Below are positions 27,738 through 37,673 of a stretch of 64,000 bases of DNA, piece after piece. Location: assembly GCA_049115495.1 (NCBI GenBank), contig JAGDZV010000002.1, positions 620,001 to 684,000 on the forward strand, written 5' to 3'. Position 1 is the stretch's first letter, and every line of letters starts with the position of its first letter. The translations under genes were made by a program, and so were the position numbers. Below the pieces are notes generated by a model. That model was not told the origin of the DNA, made no database searches, and worked only from the letters and a program-made list of their open reading frames with translations. The DNA comes from JACPUW01 sp049115495. Lineage in GTDB: Bacteria; Bacteroidota; Bacteroidia; CAILMK01; JACPUW01.

Positions 27738-27793
27738 AGGTTAACCTGCAACCAAATGAAGCAAATTATGCTCTACCAAAAATTTAAGGACTA

Positions 27794-30700
27794 ATGAAAA
27801 AACGACACCATTACTTTTTTTCAAAGCTTCTTTTGATGCTATTTCTGGCTCATTTCTCTGTTCAAGCCAATGCGCAGTGTACAATAGTGGCTAGCGATTA
27901 TACGGGTTGTGTTCCCTTTCCCATTACCTTTTCAATTCAGAAACAATCGGGTAAAACGGTAAAATCAGTTGCGTGGAACTTTGGTGATGGAAGCAGCTCT
28001 ACCGAGAATGAGCCCACACATGTGTTTAATGCTAGAGGCACATTTAAGGTTAGTGCATCAATTACTTACAACGATAATTCAACATGCAATTCAGTTTACA
28101 GAAGCGATATTAAAATTTATGACAATCCTGTAGCTGTTCTTGATATGCAAAGTGCTTATAAAACCTGTTGGTACAATCCATCTATTCAATTTGAACACGC
28201 GAGTAGTGAAGGAGCAGATAAAGCTAAAATTTTAAGATATACATGGGATTTGGGTGATGGAGATACGAGTAATCGTGAAAGCTTTAAATACACCTATGAG
28301 AATAATGGAGATTATAGGCTGGTTTTAGAAGTAATGGATGCAAATGGTTGTAAAGACACCGTTTCAAAAAAGATCAACTACTTTATGTATAAAGAAGTAA
28401 AGCCTGATTTTTTTAAATTTCAGAAAGATTCGTGTCCTCAAACGGAAGTGGTATTTAGAAACAGAACCGATACTGCTGGCTTTCATATTCAAAAAGTTGA
28501 GTGGGACTTTGGAAATGGCAAAGGCCAATTGGCCGAAATAACTGATACAGATTGGGATAACAAATGGTCAAGAGCAAATGCGGTGTATACCGGAAATAAA
28601 AGATGTAAACCAAGCATTACAATAACAAACAAAATAGGTTGTGTAGCATCTTTTCAACGATATAGCATTGAGAACATATTCTTTAGATTTAATGCAAAGG
28701 CAACCCCAGATTCTACATGTTATGATTGGGGGCAAACCGGCCCCATTGTAAGGTTTACGCATCCCGAAATTGATGGCTTTAGAAAAGTTCAATGGACTTT
28801 TGGAGATCCACAAAGTCAATCAAATTCTGCATTTGATCAATTTAATCCGGTGCATGAATACACCGAGCCTGGTAAATTTACCGTGAGATTAAGAATTGAA
28901 AAAAAGGGATGTGTGCGTGATACGAAGTATTGTGCCATGATAAGGGTTTACGGTGCTCAGGCCAGAATAAACAAGTTTCCCAGAGAATTTAATGATACGC
29001 TAATTGGACACCCATTTTTTCCAAATACGTTTCCTGAAAATTTTGACACTTGCAATAATGATAGCTTTACTTATTACACTTTAGATACTCAAAAAGTTAC
29101 ACTAAGCAGACATTCTTATTGCAATGCTACCAAATTAGACAGTACACAATCAGGAGAAGCCAGTAAATGCAAAGGTGTATTAACGCGTTTTGACTATGAT
29201 CTGCAGCCAACATCAACTATTACTTATATGGGTAATAAGATTACCCGAAAAAAACAAAAATGGCTAAAAGGTGACCCACTGCCTAAAGGCCCTTTATACA
29301 GCAATTACATTGGGAAAAATATTCCCGGTAATTTACATGACAGTGAACTTTTTGCCTGTACTGTTCCGCACACCGTTAATTTTATCAATAACAGCATAAA
29401 ATATAGAAATTTCGAAGCGGTTGATAATTTTACACCTGGCTATCCTGATTCATGTGTAAATCCATCTTATCCTTGGGCATCTGATTCCATGAACTATTTC
29501 TGGGATTTTGGTGAAGGAAGTATAGATACGTCAACTGCAAGTAACCCAAATCAATTTTGTAGATTTTCTACTGAGCGTTTACCCATACATACTTATGTAA
29601 TTGCAGGTTGTTATAAGGTGAAAATGTGGGCTACTGACCCGGTTACGGGCTGCACATCTGACGACTCTGTATATATTTCAGCACAATCGCCTAGTGCTGG
29701 TTGGGATACTGCCTATGATTCTATTAAAAACATGAATTATAGAACACAAAGAAAGTTAGAAGGTGGTAAATATAGACGTGGTTTGATTGTTAAGGGGTTA
29801 GAATGCACTGATTACAAGCAAACCCCAGATATTTCGGAACTTTTACCATCGTGTCAATTAGAAAAATACTGGATTGTTTTTGATAGTGCCCAACAAACTA
29901 CATTTTCAATTTGCAATGGCGATACCATACTCAAGCATAATTGGATAGAAAGCCAAAAAGTTCCGAGAAATCAGGTGGTGTATAGATACTCAACTACTGG
30001 TTGGAAAACCGTAGGCATTGTAGTAAAAAACGGAAACTGTTTTGATACGGTTTGGTATCATAACTATAAATATGTATACACTGCAAATGCTTTTTCAAAT
30101 GTTTCTAATTATCATTTTTGTGTTGACGATACCATTATATCTCAACTTGTAGATACCTTACAAGAAGGAATAAAATATGCTTGGTTTAAGTATGAGTTTA
30201 GAACCAATATAAGTGATGATTGGCAAGAAATGGGCTTTGATACGCTTGAGTATTTACGCTATAATGATAATGGCCAAATTAGAAAAATAACATCAACCAT
30301 GCACAATTCAGTGTCAGGAGTTGAAGATGATACAACTTATAATAATCTGGCAGAAAAGAGTTATTTTAAATTCTCAAAACCAGGGGTTTATAAAGTTACT
30401 TCAACTGTATTGCATCGCTTTGGTTGCGAGTATATTGATGAAACAGAAGTAGCGGTTGGTCACAGAGCCAAATTTGCAGCTGAGCATGAAACCGTTTGCA
30501 TTGGCGACTCATTGCAGTTTATAGATACAGTGCAATACTATAAGTCATTTCTGGCTTCAGGCAACCCAGAGGGAATTGATTCTATATTGTATTGGAACGA
30601 TCCTATTGGAAAACGTAGAGGGATAAAACCACGTTTTGCCGAACAAATTAGATGGGATTTTGATAATGATGGCATTTTTGATGCCTACGGTTCTAACCCT

Positions 30701-32188
30701 AAATGGGTGTATAAGCAACCGGGAATATACACAGTGCTTATTCAAACGCGCGACTCAATGAACTGTAACTGGCTTACTACTATAAAGAAAAATTATATCA
30801 AAGTGGTGAGCGTAAATGCAAAATTTAAAGTTGCGAATAATGATTCGGTACGATTTTGTGCACCACAGTTATTTGTTTTTAAAGACGAGTCAAAAATTTT
30901 GGATGGGGCAGAAGGTAAAGAGGGGTATGACAATATACAGTACTGGGAGTGGGACTGGGGCAATGGTCAAAAGGCACTTAGATCAAATCTTGATAATGGT
31001 ACAGTTGGCCATTTGTATAAACACAATGGTATATATACCATTAAATTAAAAACCTTTTTAAGTACCCATTTTATTACAGATGGAAAAGGATGTGTTGATA
31101 GCTCCAAAATCAGGGTTTTTATTGAAGGGCCGCTGCCAAAATTTAGTCTAGTAGGTGACTCGGTGGGTTGTGTTCCATTTAAAACAACTGTTAAGGATAC
31201 TTCACAAAAAACTACGGTATGGGAGTGGCATTTGGGTGATGGTCGTACCAAACCTTCTTATGGTGAAAAACTTGTGGACCTAACGTATAATAAGCCGGGT
31301 ATTTATTGCATTAGCCTTTTTGCTGGCGATAGTATTGTTGACTTTAGCGGCAAAAAGCTGTTTTGTGTAGATGACTATCCATATCGCGAATGTGATATTA
31401 AGGTAAGGGTATTGCCTAAAAATGAAATTTCACTAAAGCATGATTCGTTGCTTTGCATTAATGAATTAGGGGCATTCGATTTTTCTGAAAGCCATAATTC
31501 TTACAAAAATTTTGAAGTTTATTTTGGTGATAAAAGTGATACAATTGCTACAAATGATAAAGTGGTAAATTATGGTTACGATTCTCTGGCTAACTATAAT
31601 TTGTTTTATACAGGCAGCGGAGCAAGGTGTCCTGATACGGCATATTCAAACGTTGGGGTAATTGGAATTAAGGCTGATTTTGATTTGGACTCTTCAAGGC
31701 TTGATACACCTAAATTTTGGTTTAAGAATCAGAGCCTATCAGGAGTTGATTTTGAATGGACCTTTGACGATAAGGTGGTAATAACAAATGACCTTGATGA
31801 CGTGGTTCATGAATTTGATAGCCCAGGAACAAAGCAGATATGTTTAATTGCAAAAAATGAAAAGGGCTGTGCTGATACCTTATGTAAATGGCTTCAAATA
31901 GAAACTAACATTTGGATTCCAAATGTAATGACATTAAATAACGATGGCTTCAACGACCGATTTAAAATACTAATTAAAGGACATACACAATACAATTTAT
32001 TGGTATACAACCGTTGGGGCGAGCTTGTTTTTGAAAGTACTGAATTCGATTATTTATGGAACGGAAGAAAATTCAATACCAAAGAAGAATGCCTTTCGGG
32101 TACCTATTTTTACCTATTAAAATATCAATTAATAGGTGAAGAACCCAAAAGGCGTACTGGCTCAATAACATTAATTAGAGCAAATTAA
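27794..32188 (+). CDS. Giant PKD-repeat type B T9SS cargo protein
   Basis: 1464 aa with a signal peptide ending V-Q-A-N-A-Q. At least eight PKD-like modules can be recognised by W-x-F-G-D-G-type turns: V-A-W-N-F-G-D-G, Y-T-W-D-L-G-D-G, V-E-W-D-F-G-N-G, F-W-D-F-G-E-G, R-W-D-F-D-N-D-G, W-E-W-D-W-G-N-G, W-E-W-H-L-G-D-G and F-E-W-T-F-D-D. Most begin with a C-x-P-x-x-V/I-x-F strand. The C-terminus is a type B sorting domain (W-I-P-N-V-M-T-L-N-N-D-G-F-N-D, Y-N-R-W-G-E-L-V-F, G-S-I-T-L-I). Long PKD chains extend surface proteins and bind polysaccharide or protein. It ends 13 bases from the convergent carbonic anhydrase gene. Confidence 0.9.
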   Translation: MKKRHHYFFSKLLLMLFLAHFSVQANAQCTIVASDYTGCVPFPITFSIQKQSGKTVKSVAWNFGDGSSSTENEPTHVFNARGTFKVSASITYNDNSTCNSVYRSDIKIYDNPVAVLDMQSAYKTCWYNPSIQFEHASSEGADKAKILRYTWDLGDGDTSNRESFKYTYENNGDYRLVLEVMDANGCKDTVSKKINYFMYKEVKPDFFKFQKDSCPQTEVVFRNRTDTAGFHIQKVEWDFGNGKGQLAEITDTDWDNKWSRANAVYTGNKRCKPSITITNKIGCVASFQRYSIENIFFRFNAKATPDSTCYDWGQTGPIVRFTHPEIDGFRKVQWTFGDPQSQSNSAFDQFNPVHEYTEPGKFTVRLRIEKKGCVRDTKYCAMIRVYGAQARINKFPREFNDTLIGHPFFPNTFPENFDTCNNDSFTYYTLDTQKVTLSRHSYCNATKLDSTQSGEASKCKGVLTRFDYDLQPTSTITYMGNKITRKKQKWLKGDPLPKGPLYSNYIGKNIPGNLHDSELFACTVPHTVNFINNSIKYRNFEAVDNFTPGYPDSCVNPSYPWASDSMNYFWDFGEGSIDTSTASNPNQFCRFSTERLPIHTYVIAGCYKVKMWATDPVTGCTSDDSVYISAQSPSAGWDTAYDSIKNMNYRTQRKLEGGKYRRGLIVKGLECTDYKQTPDISELLPSCQLEKYWIVFDSAQQTTFSICNGDTILKHNWIESQKVPRNQVVYRYSTTGWKTVGIVVKNGNCFDTVWYHNYKYVYTANAFSNVSNYHFCVDDTIISQLVDTLQEGIKYAWFKYEFRTNISDDWQEMGFDTLEYLRYNDNGQIRKITSTMHNSVSGVEDDTTYNNLAEKSYFKFSKPGVYKVTSTVLHRFGCEYIDETEVAVGHRAKFAAEHETVCIGDSLQFIDTVQYYKSFLASGNPEGIDSILYWNDPIGKRRGIKPRFAEQIRWDFDNDGIFDAYGSNPKWVYKQPGIYTVLIQTRDSMNCNWLTTIKKNYIKVVSVNAKFKVANNDSVRFCAPQLFVFKDESKILDGAEGKEGYDNIQYWEWDWGNGQKALRSNLDNGTVGHLYKHNGIYTIKLKTFLSTHFITDGKGCVDSSKIRVFIEGPLPKFSLVGDSVGCVPFKTTVKDTSQKTTVWEWHLGDGRTKPSYGEKLVDLTYNKPGIYCISLFAGDSIVDFSGKKLFCVDDYPYRECDIKVRVLPKNEISLKHDSLLCINELGAFDFSESHNSYKNFEVYFGDKSDTIATNDKVVNYGYDSLANYNLFYTGSGARCPDTAYSNVGVIGIKADFDLDSSRLDTPKFWFKNQSLSGVDFEWTFDDKVVITNDLDDVVHEFDSPGTKQICLIAKNEKGCADTLCKWLQIETNIWIPNVMTLNNDGFNDRFKILIKGHTQYNLLVYNRWGELVFESTEFDYLWNGRKFNTKEECLSGTYFYLLKYQLIGEEPKRRTGSITLIRAN

Positions 32189-32201
32189 TTTCTCTGCAAT
32201 T

Positions 32202-32861
32202 TTACTCGCTGGCGCCTGACCAAAGACTTTCTCCGCTGAACTTATAAATAGGTTCAATTGAATCGGCATAGGTATCTAACGAAACGATTTCGTGCAGAAG
32301 TCCATTATTTAAGCCATAAACCCAGCCATGTATAGTGGGTCTTTTGCGCTTACTCCAAGCTTTTTGTACAATGGCAGTTCTTGCCAATTCATGACACTGC
32401 TCAATAACATTTAATTCAACAAGCCTATCGGCTCTTTTATTTTCGTCTTCAATGGCATCAAGTTCATCTTGATTTAAGCGATAAACATCTTGTACGCGTC
32501 TTATCCATTTATTTATAAGACCAAGATACATTGGGCTCATAGATGCTTTAACCCCGCCACAGCCGTAATGGCCGCAAACAATGATATGCTCAACTTCAAG
32601 CACTTCAACTGAGTATTGCAAAACACTCAATAAGTTTAAGTCAGTTGTAACAACTAGGTTGGCTACATTTCGGTGTACAAATATTTCACCTACATCAGTA
32701 CCTGTAATTTCATTTACAGGAACTCTACTATCAGAGCATCCAATCCATAAAAAGTCAGGGCTTTGACCTTTAGAGGAATTCTTGAAAAAATCAGCATCAT
32801 GGGTAAGCTTTTCTTCGCTCCAAGCTCTATTCTGTAGTAATAATTTTTCGTAAGCGTTCAT
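32202..32861 (-). CDS. can: Beta-class carbonic anhydrase
   Basis: 219 aa, a typical cytoplasmic beta-carbonic anhydrase. Zinc ligands are Cys42 (W-I-G-C-S-D-S-R-V), His98 and Cys101 (C-G-H-Y-G-C-G-G); the catalytic dyad is Asp44/Arg46. It interconverts CO2 and bicarbonate. Its ATG is one base past the end of the SulP transporter gene, so the two are co-transcribed and probably work as a uptake-and-conversion pair. In E. coli the orthologue Can is needed for growth in air, supplying bicarbonate for carboxylation. Confidence 0.95.
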   Translation of the reverse strand: MNAYEKLLLQNRAWSEEKLTHDADFFKNSSKGQSPDFLWIGCSDSRVPVNEITGTDVGEIFVHRNVANLVVTTDLNLLSVLQYSVEVLEVEHIIVCGHYGCGGVKASMSPMYLGLINKWIRRVQDVYRLNQDELDAIEDENKRADRLVELNVIEQCHELARTAIVQKAWSKRKRPTIHGWVYGLNNGLLHEIVSLDTYADSIEPIYKFSGESLWSGASE

Positions 32862-32862
32862 T

Positions 32863-34398
32863 CTATTTTTTTAATTCTAATCCGTCACATTTTACAGTTA
32901 TGCCCTTTTCAGGAGCACTTACAAGTACAAAGTCTCTTAGTGTTTCTTCTATATCATGATCAATAAATTGACCTTTGTCTGCCTTAATTAATACATTACA
33001 GTTCTTAGGCAATTTTGATAAGGCATCTAATAAAAGGGCTTTGTTAAGAAACGAGACATCTTTCTTAAGCCTTACTAAATAATTGTCTTTGTTTTTTGTG
33101 ATTTTAATGGCTGCATGAAAATTGGTTTTCATAACAAAAAGAAGCCCAACTACCATTCCTATGCCTATACCCACTAAAAGGTTAGTAAACAAAATGGCCA
33201 AAACGGTAATTACAAATGGTAAAAACTGACTTAACCCATTCTTATACATTGTTTTGTATAGGCTAGGCTTGGTTAATTTATAACCTACAAATAAGAGTAC
33301 AGCGGCCAAAGCACTTAATGGAATAAGGTTTAAAATTTTAGGAATAATAAGTATTAAAATAAAAAGTAAAATACCGTGTAAAATAGCTGAAACCTTAGTT
33401 TTTGCACCAGATGCTGCATTGGCACTACTTCTAACAATTACGGCTGTCACCGGCAATCCACCTAATAAACCACTTACTGTATTTCCTATTCCTTGTGCTC
33501 TTAATTCTCTACTTGCTGGTGTAACCCTTTTTTGGGGGTCAAGTTTATCGGCTGCTTCAATACTCAAAAGTGTTTCTATACTTGCTACCAAAGCAATGGT
33601 AACGGCAGTTATCCAAAATGTTTGAGTTGTTATGCCACTAAAGTCAGGAATTTTAAAGAGCTGCGTAAATTCATTAAAACTCTTGGTAACGGGAATTCTA
33701 ACTAGATGATTACCAGATAGGTAAAGTTCTGGGAAGGCCACTTTATACAATTCATTTAGAAGAATACCTGCAACCACGGCAATTAATGCCCCTGGTACAT
33801 ATTTCGTGATTTTATACCTCTTAATGCTTTTGGTTTCGTAAATCAATATGATTGACAGGGAAACAATTGTTATAATAATTGCACCTATTGAAGGGTGTAA
33901 AAAAGCTTTTATAATCTCTGTAAAGGTGTTTTCATTATCTGGCTGAAAAAAGCTCTCATCACCTTCAAAATCAGCATCAAAACCAAGGCCATGTGGTATT
34001 TGCTTTAAAATTAGAATTAACCCAATTCCAGCGAGCATACCTTTAATTACTGATGTTGGAAAGTAATAGCCAATTACCCCCGCTCTAAGCGCTCCAAGAA
34101 TAAACTGCAGAACACCAGCCATTACCACCGCACCAAGAAAAAGCTGAAAACTTCCCATTTCTTCAATTGAACTCAATACAATTGATGTAAGACCCGCGGC
34201 AGGTCCACTAACAGAAATGTGCGATCCTGAGATTGAACCTACCACAATACCGCCAACAATACCTGCAATTAAGCCTGATAAGGGCGGAGCGCCAGACGCA
34301 ACGGCTATACCAAGGCAAAGCGGTAGCGCTACTAAAAACACTACTAAAGCTGATGGTAGATCATCGCTAAGATTTGATCCAAAGTACTTTTTAAACAT
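32863..34398 (-). CDS. SulP family anion transporter, likely bicarbonate
   Basis: 511 aa with about twelve membrane segments. SulP signatures include V-A-L-P-L-C-L-G-I-A-V-A-S-G-A-P-P near the N-terminus, S-G-S-H-I-S-V-S-G-P-A-A-G-L-T, and a conserved A-L-V-A-S-I-E-T-L-L-S segment. A short cytoplasmic C-terminal region of about 90 residues takes the place of the STAS domain. SulP carriers move sulfate, bicarbonate or other anions; BicA is the bicarbonate type. Close linkage to carbonic anhydrase favours bicarbonate here, but the sequence alone does not prove the substrate. Confidence 0.9.
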   Translation of the reverse strand: MFKKYFGSNLSDDLPSALVVFLVALPLCLGIAVASGAPPLSGLIAGIVGGIVVGSISGSHISVSGPAAGLTSIVLSSIEEMGSFQLFLGAVVMAGVLQFILGALRAGVIGYYFPTSVIKGMLAGIGLILILKQIPHGLGFDADFEGDESFFQPDNENTFTEIIKAFLHPSIGAIIITIVSLSIILIYETKSIKRYKITKYVPGALIAVVAGILLNELYKVAFPELYLSGNHLVRIPVTKSFNEFTQLFKIPDFSGITTQTFWITAVTIALVASIETLLSIEAADKLDPQKRVTPASRELRAQGIGNTVSGLLGGLPVTAVIVRSSANAASGAKTKVSAILHGILLFILILIIPKILNLIPLSALAAVLLFVGYKLTKPSLYKTMYKNGLSQFLPFVITVLAILFTNLLVGIGIGMVVGLLFVMKTNFHAAIKITKNKDNYLVRLKKDVSFLNKALLLDALSKLPKNCNVLIKADKGQFIDHDIEETLRDFVLVSAPEKGITVKCDGLELKK

Positions 34399-34588
34399 TT
34401 CTAATTACCGTTCAACTATCAAATTAAACACAATGTATCGGCGAATTCGAATAAGTATGTAATTTTTTGAAGTTATTCTAAACTTTTAGTAAGCTCAATT
34501 GTATTGCGCAATCGATTAATCATAGACCAATGCGACATTACTGGATATCTAACTCTATTATTTTCGACAAAAAATTACACGGGATTAT

Positions 34589-36295
34589 ATGCGTTTATGG
34601 TTTTTGTTCTTTCTTGTAATTTGGCAAAATGCTGCTTTTGCTCAAAAAACAGAAAGGCATCTTTTGGCCGATAGCCTGCACAAACAAGCGGTGAAACTTT
34701 CAATTGATGGAGAAAGGGATACTGCACTCGTTGTAATTGAAAGTGCATTACAGCTAATTAAAGAGGTAGGTATCCCCAAATTTTATATTCAAATGGTGAG
34801 TGATAAAATCGAAATACAAAGAGGGCTTACCGATCTTGAAGGCGCGCTTAAAACCATTGAATCCGCCGACTCAATGGTTTTAAATTCAGATAAAACTCCA
34901 TACAGTGCCGATTATTATTCAAGAAAAGCAGCAACCTTGTACGAATTAAAAGATAAAGAAGGGGCTCTTGAAGCCATTGCAAACTCAAGAGAGATTTCTA
35001 TTGCTTTTAATGATTCGCTGAATAGGCAAAGAAACCTTACTGTTGAAGGAGCTATTTATCGTGATTTGGGAAGGCTCGCAAAGGCCGCTAGAGTTTTAAA
35101 GCAGTTAAGATTCTATGCTATGAGAGATAAACGAAATGATCATCTTTCAATGAGTCATTTTAATTTAACACAAGTCTATTTGGATTTACAAATGCCCGAC
35201 AGTGCGCTGATTTTTATAAATGAATTTTTTTCAATTGACCATAGCGTTGCTGGCCTTCACATAGAAGAACTGATGGTAGACTACAAAGCAAGAGCATATA
35301 GATTAAAAAATGATTATAAAAAAGCGGATGAAGCCATGGCTCAACTCATGAACATGAGAATGAAAAGAATGGATGAATTGGAAAGTAAAAAAGTTGAAGA
35401 AGCTAATATTAGAACTAGAAATGAAGTAATGAGGTATAAAAATTTAACATTAAAAACTGAAAAGAAAAATACCGAGCTAAAATCACAAAGAAATAGAGTA
35501 TTCTTTTGGTCATTAACCTTGTTTCTTTTGCTATTGACAATTGGAGCGGTTTACAGACAAAGAAACATTAAGAAAGCACACGATTTTCAGCAGAATATAA
35601 ATAAGGAGTTAAGCAACTCAGTTGAGTTTAAAAATAAACTACTTTCTATTTTGGCTCATGATATTAGAAATCCAATAAATAGTTTGAGTGGATTAATTTC
35701 ATTGTTTAAAGATGATACGCTTGACGAAAAAGAGTTTAAAGCACTTACCCAAAAATTAGAAGGTACCACCAGGAATGTTTCATTGCTGATTGAGAATATT
35801 CTTAATTGGATTAAGGCTCAGGGTTCTGGTTTTGATGTTCGATTAAGTGAATTCTCTTTAAATGAGCTAGTTTTAGAAGTTGAAAAACAAAATAGCGCCC
35901 AATTAACCGAAAAGGGAATTGGCGTTGTAAAGTCTTTTGATAGCACACTGGGATTTATAAAAAGCGACTACAACATAGTTTCTCTCATTGTTAGAAACGT
36001 TATGGCTAATGCTATAAAGTTTTCAAATAAAAATGAAATAATTGAAGTGAAGTATGAAAATACAGTTGATTGGCACAAAATCATAGTTAGCGATAATGGA
36101 ATTGGAATGTCTCAAGAGCAAGTAACAAACCTATTTGGTTCAAAAAAGAGTGCATTAGGAACAAATAAAGAAACAGGAACCGGTCTTGGATTAAACCTAT
36201 GCCAAGATTTGGTTAATGAACTGCGCGGAAAAATTGACGTAAAGTCAGTATTAGGAAAAGGAACCTCAATATTTATATGCTTACCAATTAACTGA
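34589..36295 (+). CDS. TPR-containing sensor histidine kinase
   Basis: 568 aa. A signal peptide (M-R-L-W-F-L-F-F-L-V-I-W-Q-N-A-A-F-A-Q) leads a periplasmic TPR-like helical region (about residues 20-270). A coiled coil and one membrane helix (F-F-W-S-L-T-L-F-L-L-L-L) near 305-322 follow. The cytoplasmic kinase has its H-box at S-I-L-A-H-D-I-R-N-P (His357) and a HATPase domain with N-x-x-x-N-A-I-K-F, D-N-G-I-G-M and G-T-G-L-G-L-N-L. No response regulator lies nearby, so it is an orphan kinase. The stop is TGA, and the last 8 bases overlap the convergent gene. Confidence 0.93.
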   Translation: MRLWFLFFLVIWQNAAFAQKTERHLLADSLHKQAVKLSIDGERDTALVVIESALQLIKEVGIPKFYIQMVSDKIEIQRGLTDLEGALKTIESADSMVLNSDKTPYSADYYSRKAATLYELKDKEGALEAIANSREISIAFNDSLNRQRNLTVEGAIYRDLGRLAKAARVLKQLRFYAMRDKRNDHLSMSHFNLTQVYLDLQMPDSALIFINEFFSIDHSVAGLHIEELMVDYKARAYRLKNDYKKADEAMAQLMNMRMKRMDELESKKVEEANIRTRNEVMRYKNLTLKTEKKNTELKSQRNRVFFWSLTLFLLLLTIGAVYRQRNIKKAHDFQQNINKELSNSVEFKNKLLSILAHDIRNPINSLSGLISLFKDDTLDEKEFKALTQKLEGTTRNVSLLIENILNWIKAQGSGFDVRLSEFSLNELVLEVEKQNSAQLTEKGIGVVKSFDSTLGFIKSDYNIVSLIVRNVMANAIKFSNKNEIIEVKYENTVDWHKIIVSDNGIGMSQEQVTNLFGSKKSALGTNKETGTGLGLNLCQDLVNELRGKIDVKSVLGKGTSIFICLPIN

Positions 36296-36605
36296 TGTTG
36301 TGCAATAAACAATCGAGCAGGTCGGTTAGCATGTGGAATAACAAACCCACGGCAACTATTCTAGTAGCCTTTTTAAAGAGCATAAAAAAGTAAACTAAAA
36401 TGGCATATAAAGAATGAAGCGGATGAAACCCTATACTACAACGGTTGGGATCAAAAATTGGGTCTGCTAGTAAATGGTCAAGGTCAACCAACATTGTTGC
36501 TATCATAATTAACCATGCCTTTTTCCATTGCTTATTAAAAAAAATGTAAGACAGTAAGCCAGGCGCTAAAAAATGAAGACCATAATGGATTAAAGGTTGA
36601 ATCAT
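36288..36605 (-). CDS. DUF6122 family small membrane protein
   Basis: A 105-aa membrane protein with about three hydrophobic helices. It has H-Y-G-L-H-F at the N-terminus, a D-L-D-H-L-L-A-D-P-I-F-D-P motif, H-P-L-H-S in the middle and H-M-L-T-D-L-L-D near the end. Its Asp and His residues near membrane faces recall metal-dependent membrane hydrolases such as the YdjM/LexA-regulated hydrolase group, but activity is unproven. It is the last gene of a minus-strand run and overlaps the 3' end of the kinase gene by 8 bases. Confidence 0.8.
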   Translation of the reverse strand: MIQPLIHYGLHFLAPGLLSYIFFNKQWKKAWLIMIATMLVDLDHLLADPIFDPNRCSIGFHPLHSLYAILVYFFMLFKKATRIVAVGLLFHMLTDLLDCLLHNIS

Positions 36606-36614
36606 TTCGCAAAA

Positions 36615-37235
36615 TTACCTTCCATTCCAACCTTTTCCTGCAAAAATTAGCGGCTTCATTTTTTCAATTCGTCTGAGTTTAGCAGCGGCACTTTTGGGTT
36701 GGGAAAAGTGAATTAAGTAGCCTCGTTGTCTTCCGGGGGTTAAGGCTTCAAAAGCTTTTTTATATTCGGGCTCAAATCCAAACCTATCAAGTAGTTCTTG
36801 CGGAAAAGGAGGTAATTCTTTTTTGTATTCAATTTTGGCTCCTGATTTTTCAATTTCAATGGCTTCAAGTATGTAGGCTTTAATGATATCTTCTCGATTT
36901 TCAATTTCGCTAATACTCGTAAACTGTAATCTTCTGCCGGCTTGAGAGTTTTCACCAGGAGTTTTTAAAAGTTTATTATCATCTTTAAGCAATGCGCCTT
37001 TGAAAAACTCAATTGATGCAAAATGTTTAAACGCAGCAATAATAAGTACATTTTTACCATTACTGGTATACGTAGGTACACTCCATTTAAATGTTTCTGT
37101 AAGCCCACAATTATTTGCGATTTCTCTTAACCTAACCAATTCTTTAGGCCATTTATGTACCTTGCAATTGGGCGTAGCACCCAATTCACAACGCATGCAG
37201 CCTTCAACCAAATAGTTGTCTACTTGCGCATTCAT
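36615..37235 (-). CDS. YdeI/OmpD-associated family protein with DUF1801 domain
   Basis: The 206-aa protein has a DUF1801 alpha/beta domain (about residues 25-125; the segment F-K-W-S-V-P-T-Y ... F-F-K-G-A-L-L-K-D) and a C-terminal YdeI-type helical domain with A-F-E-A-L-T-P-G-R-Q-R-G-Y. The N-terminus contains C-M-R-C-x(8)-C, which could bind metal; I have seen this extension in this subfamily. No catalytic function is established. It lies ten bases downstream of the STAS-like gene and nine bases before DUF6122, suggesting one transcript. Confidence 0.88.
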   Translation of the reverse strand: MNAQVDNYLVEGCMRCELGATPNCKVHKWPKELVRLREIANNCGLTETFKWSVPTYTSNGKNVLIIAAFKHFASIEFFKGALLKDDNKLLKTPGENSQAGRRLQFTSISEIENREDIIKAYILEAIEIEKSGAKIEYKKELPPFPQELLDRFGFEPEYKKAFEALTPGRQRGYLIHFSQPKSAAAKLRRIEKMKPLIFAGKGWNGR

Positions 37236-37245
37236 TAAATCATAT

Positions 37246-37611
37246 TTATTTATCTAGCCAATCTTTGGCTTGCTTAATATTATCAGTTACCATAATTCTT
37301 AAGCCTCGGTTGCTGGCCACAGTCTCATAAAACTTACCATCTTGTAAATACCTTCTATTGCAAATAATGGCAATTTTGCTAATACCCTGACCAAGTTTTG
37401 CAGCAGCTTCACCCAATGAGTAGGTATCAATTGTATCAAGCTCATATGTCAAAGCCCTTTCATCGCATAAAACTGTTTTACTCTGGTTTTCTATGGCGGC
37501 TTTTAAAATTTGCATGCCATAGGCTTGTACTTCTTCTAAAGAGTCATCATTGCCTGTAGTTTCAACAATAAGCCTATCTCGTTTTTTTGAAATTTTATAG
37601 CTAATTGGCAT
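37246..37611 (-). CDS. Small SpoIIAA/STAS-like domain protein
   Basis: A 121-aa soluble protein with alternating strands and helices. It starts with a strand (I-S-Y-K-I-S-K-K-R-D-R-L-I-V-E-T-T-G), then a helix with E-V-Q-A-Y-G-M-Q-I-L, a strand K-T-V-L-C-D-E-R, I-A-I-I-C-N-R-R and a final D-N-I-K-Q-A-K-D-W-L helix. This matches the SpoIIAA-like/STAS-type layout found in many Bacteroidota single-domain proteins of unknown role. No phosphorylatable Ser of anti-sigma antagonists is evident. It sits between a lipoprotein gene and the YdeI-like gene. Confidence 0.65.
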   Translation of the reverse strand: MPISYKISKKRDRLIVETTGNDDSLEEVQAYGMQILKAAIENQSKTVLCDERALTYELDTIDTYSLGEAAAKLGQGISKIAIICNRRYLQDGKFYETVASNRGLRIMVTDNIKQAKDWLDK

Positions 37612-37673
37612 TAGATTTCCTTTTGAAATGACGGCAAATGTCAGAAAAAGGGCCTTTTTGAAGTCAGTTTTGT

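Noticed and set aside
30816..31049. 77-codon frame inside the PKD cargo gene
   Set aside because: Same-strand shadow in another frame of a well-supported gene.
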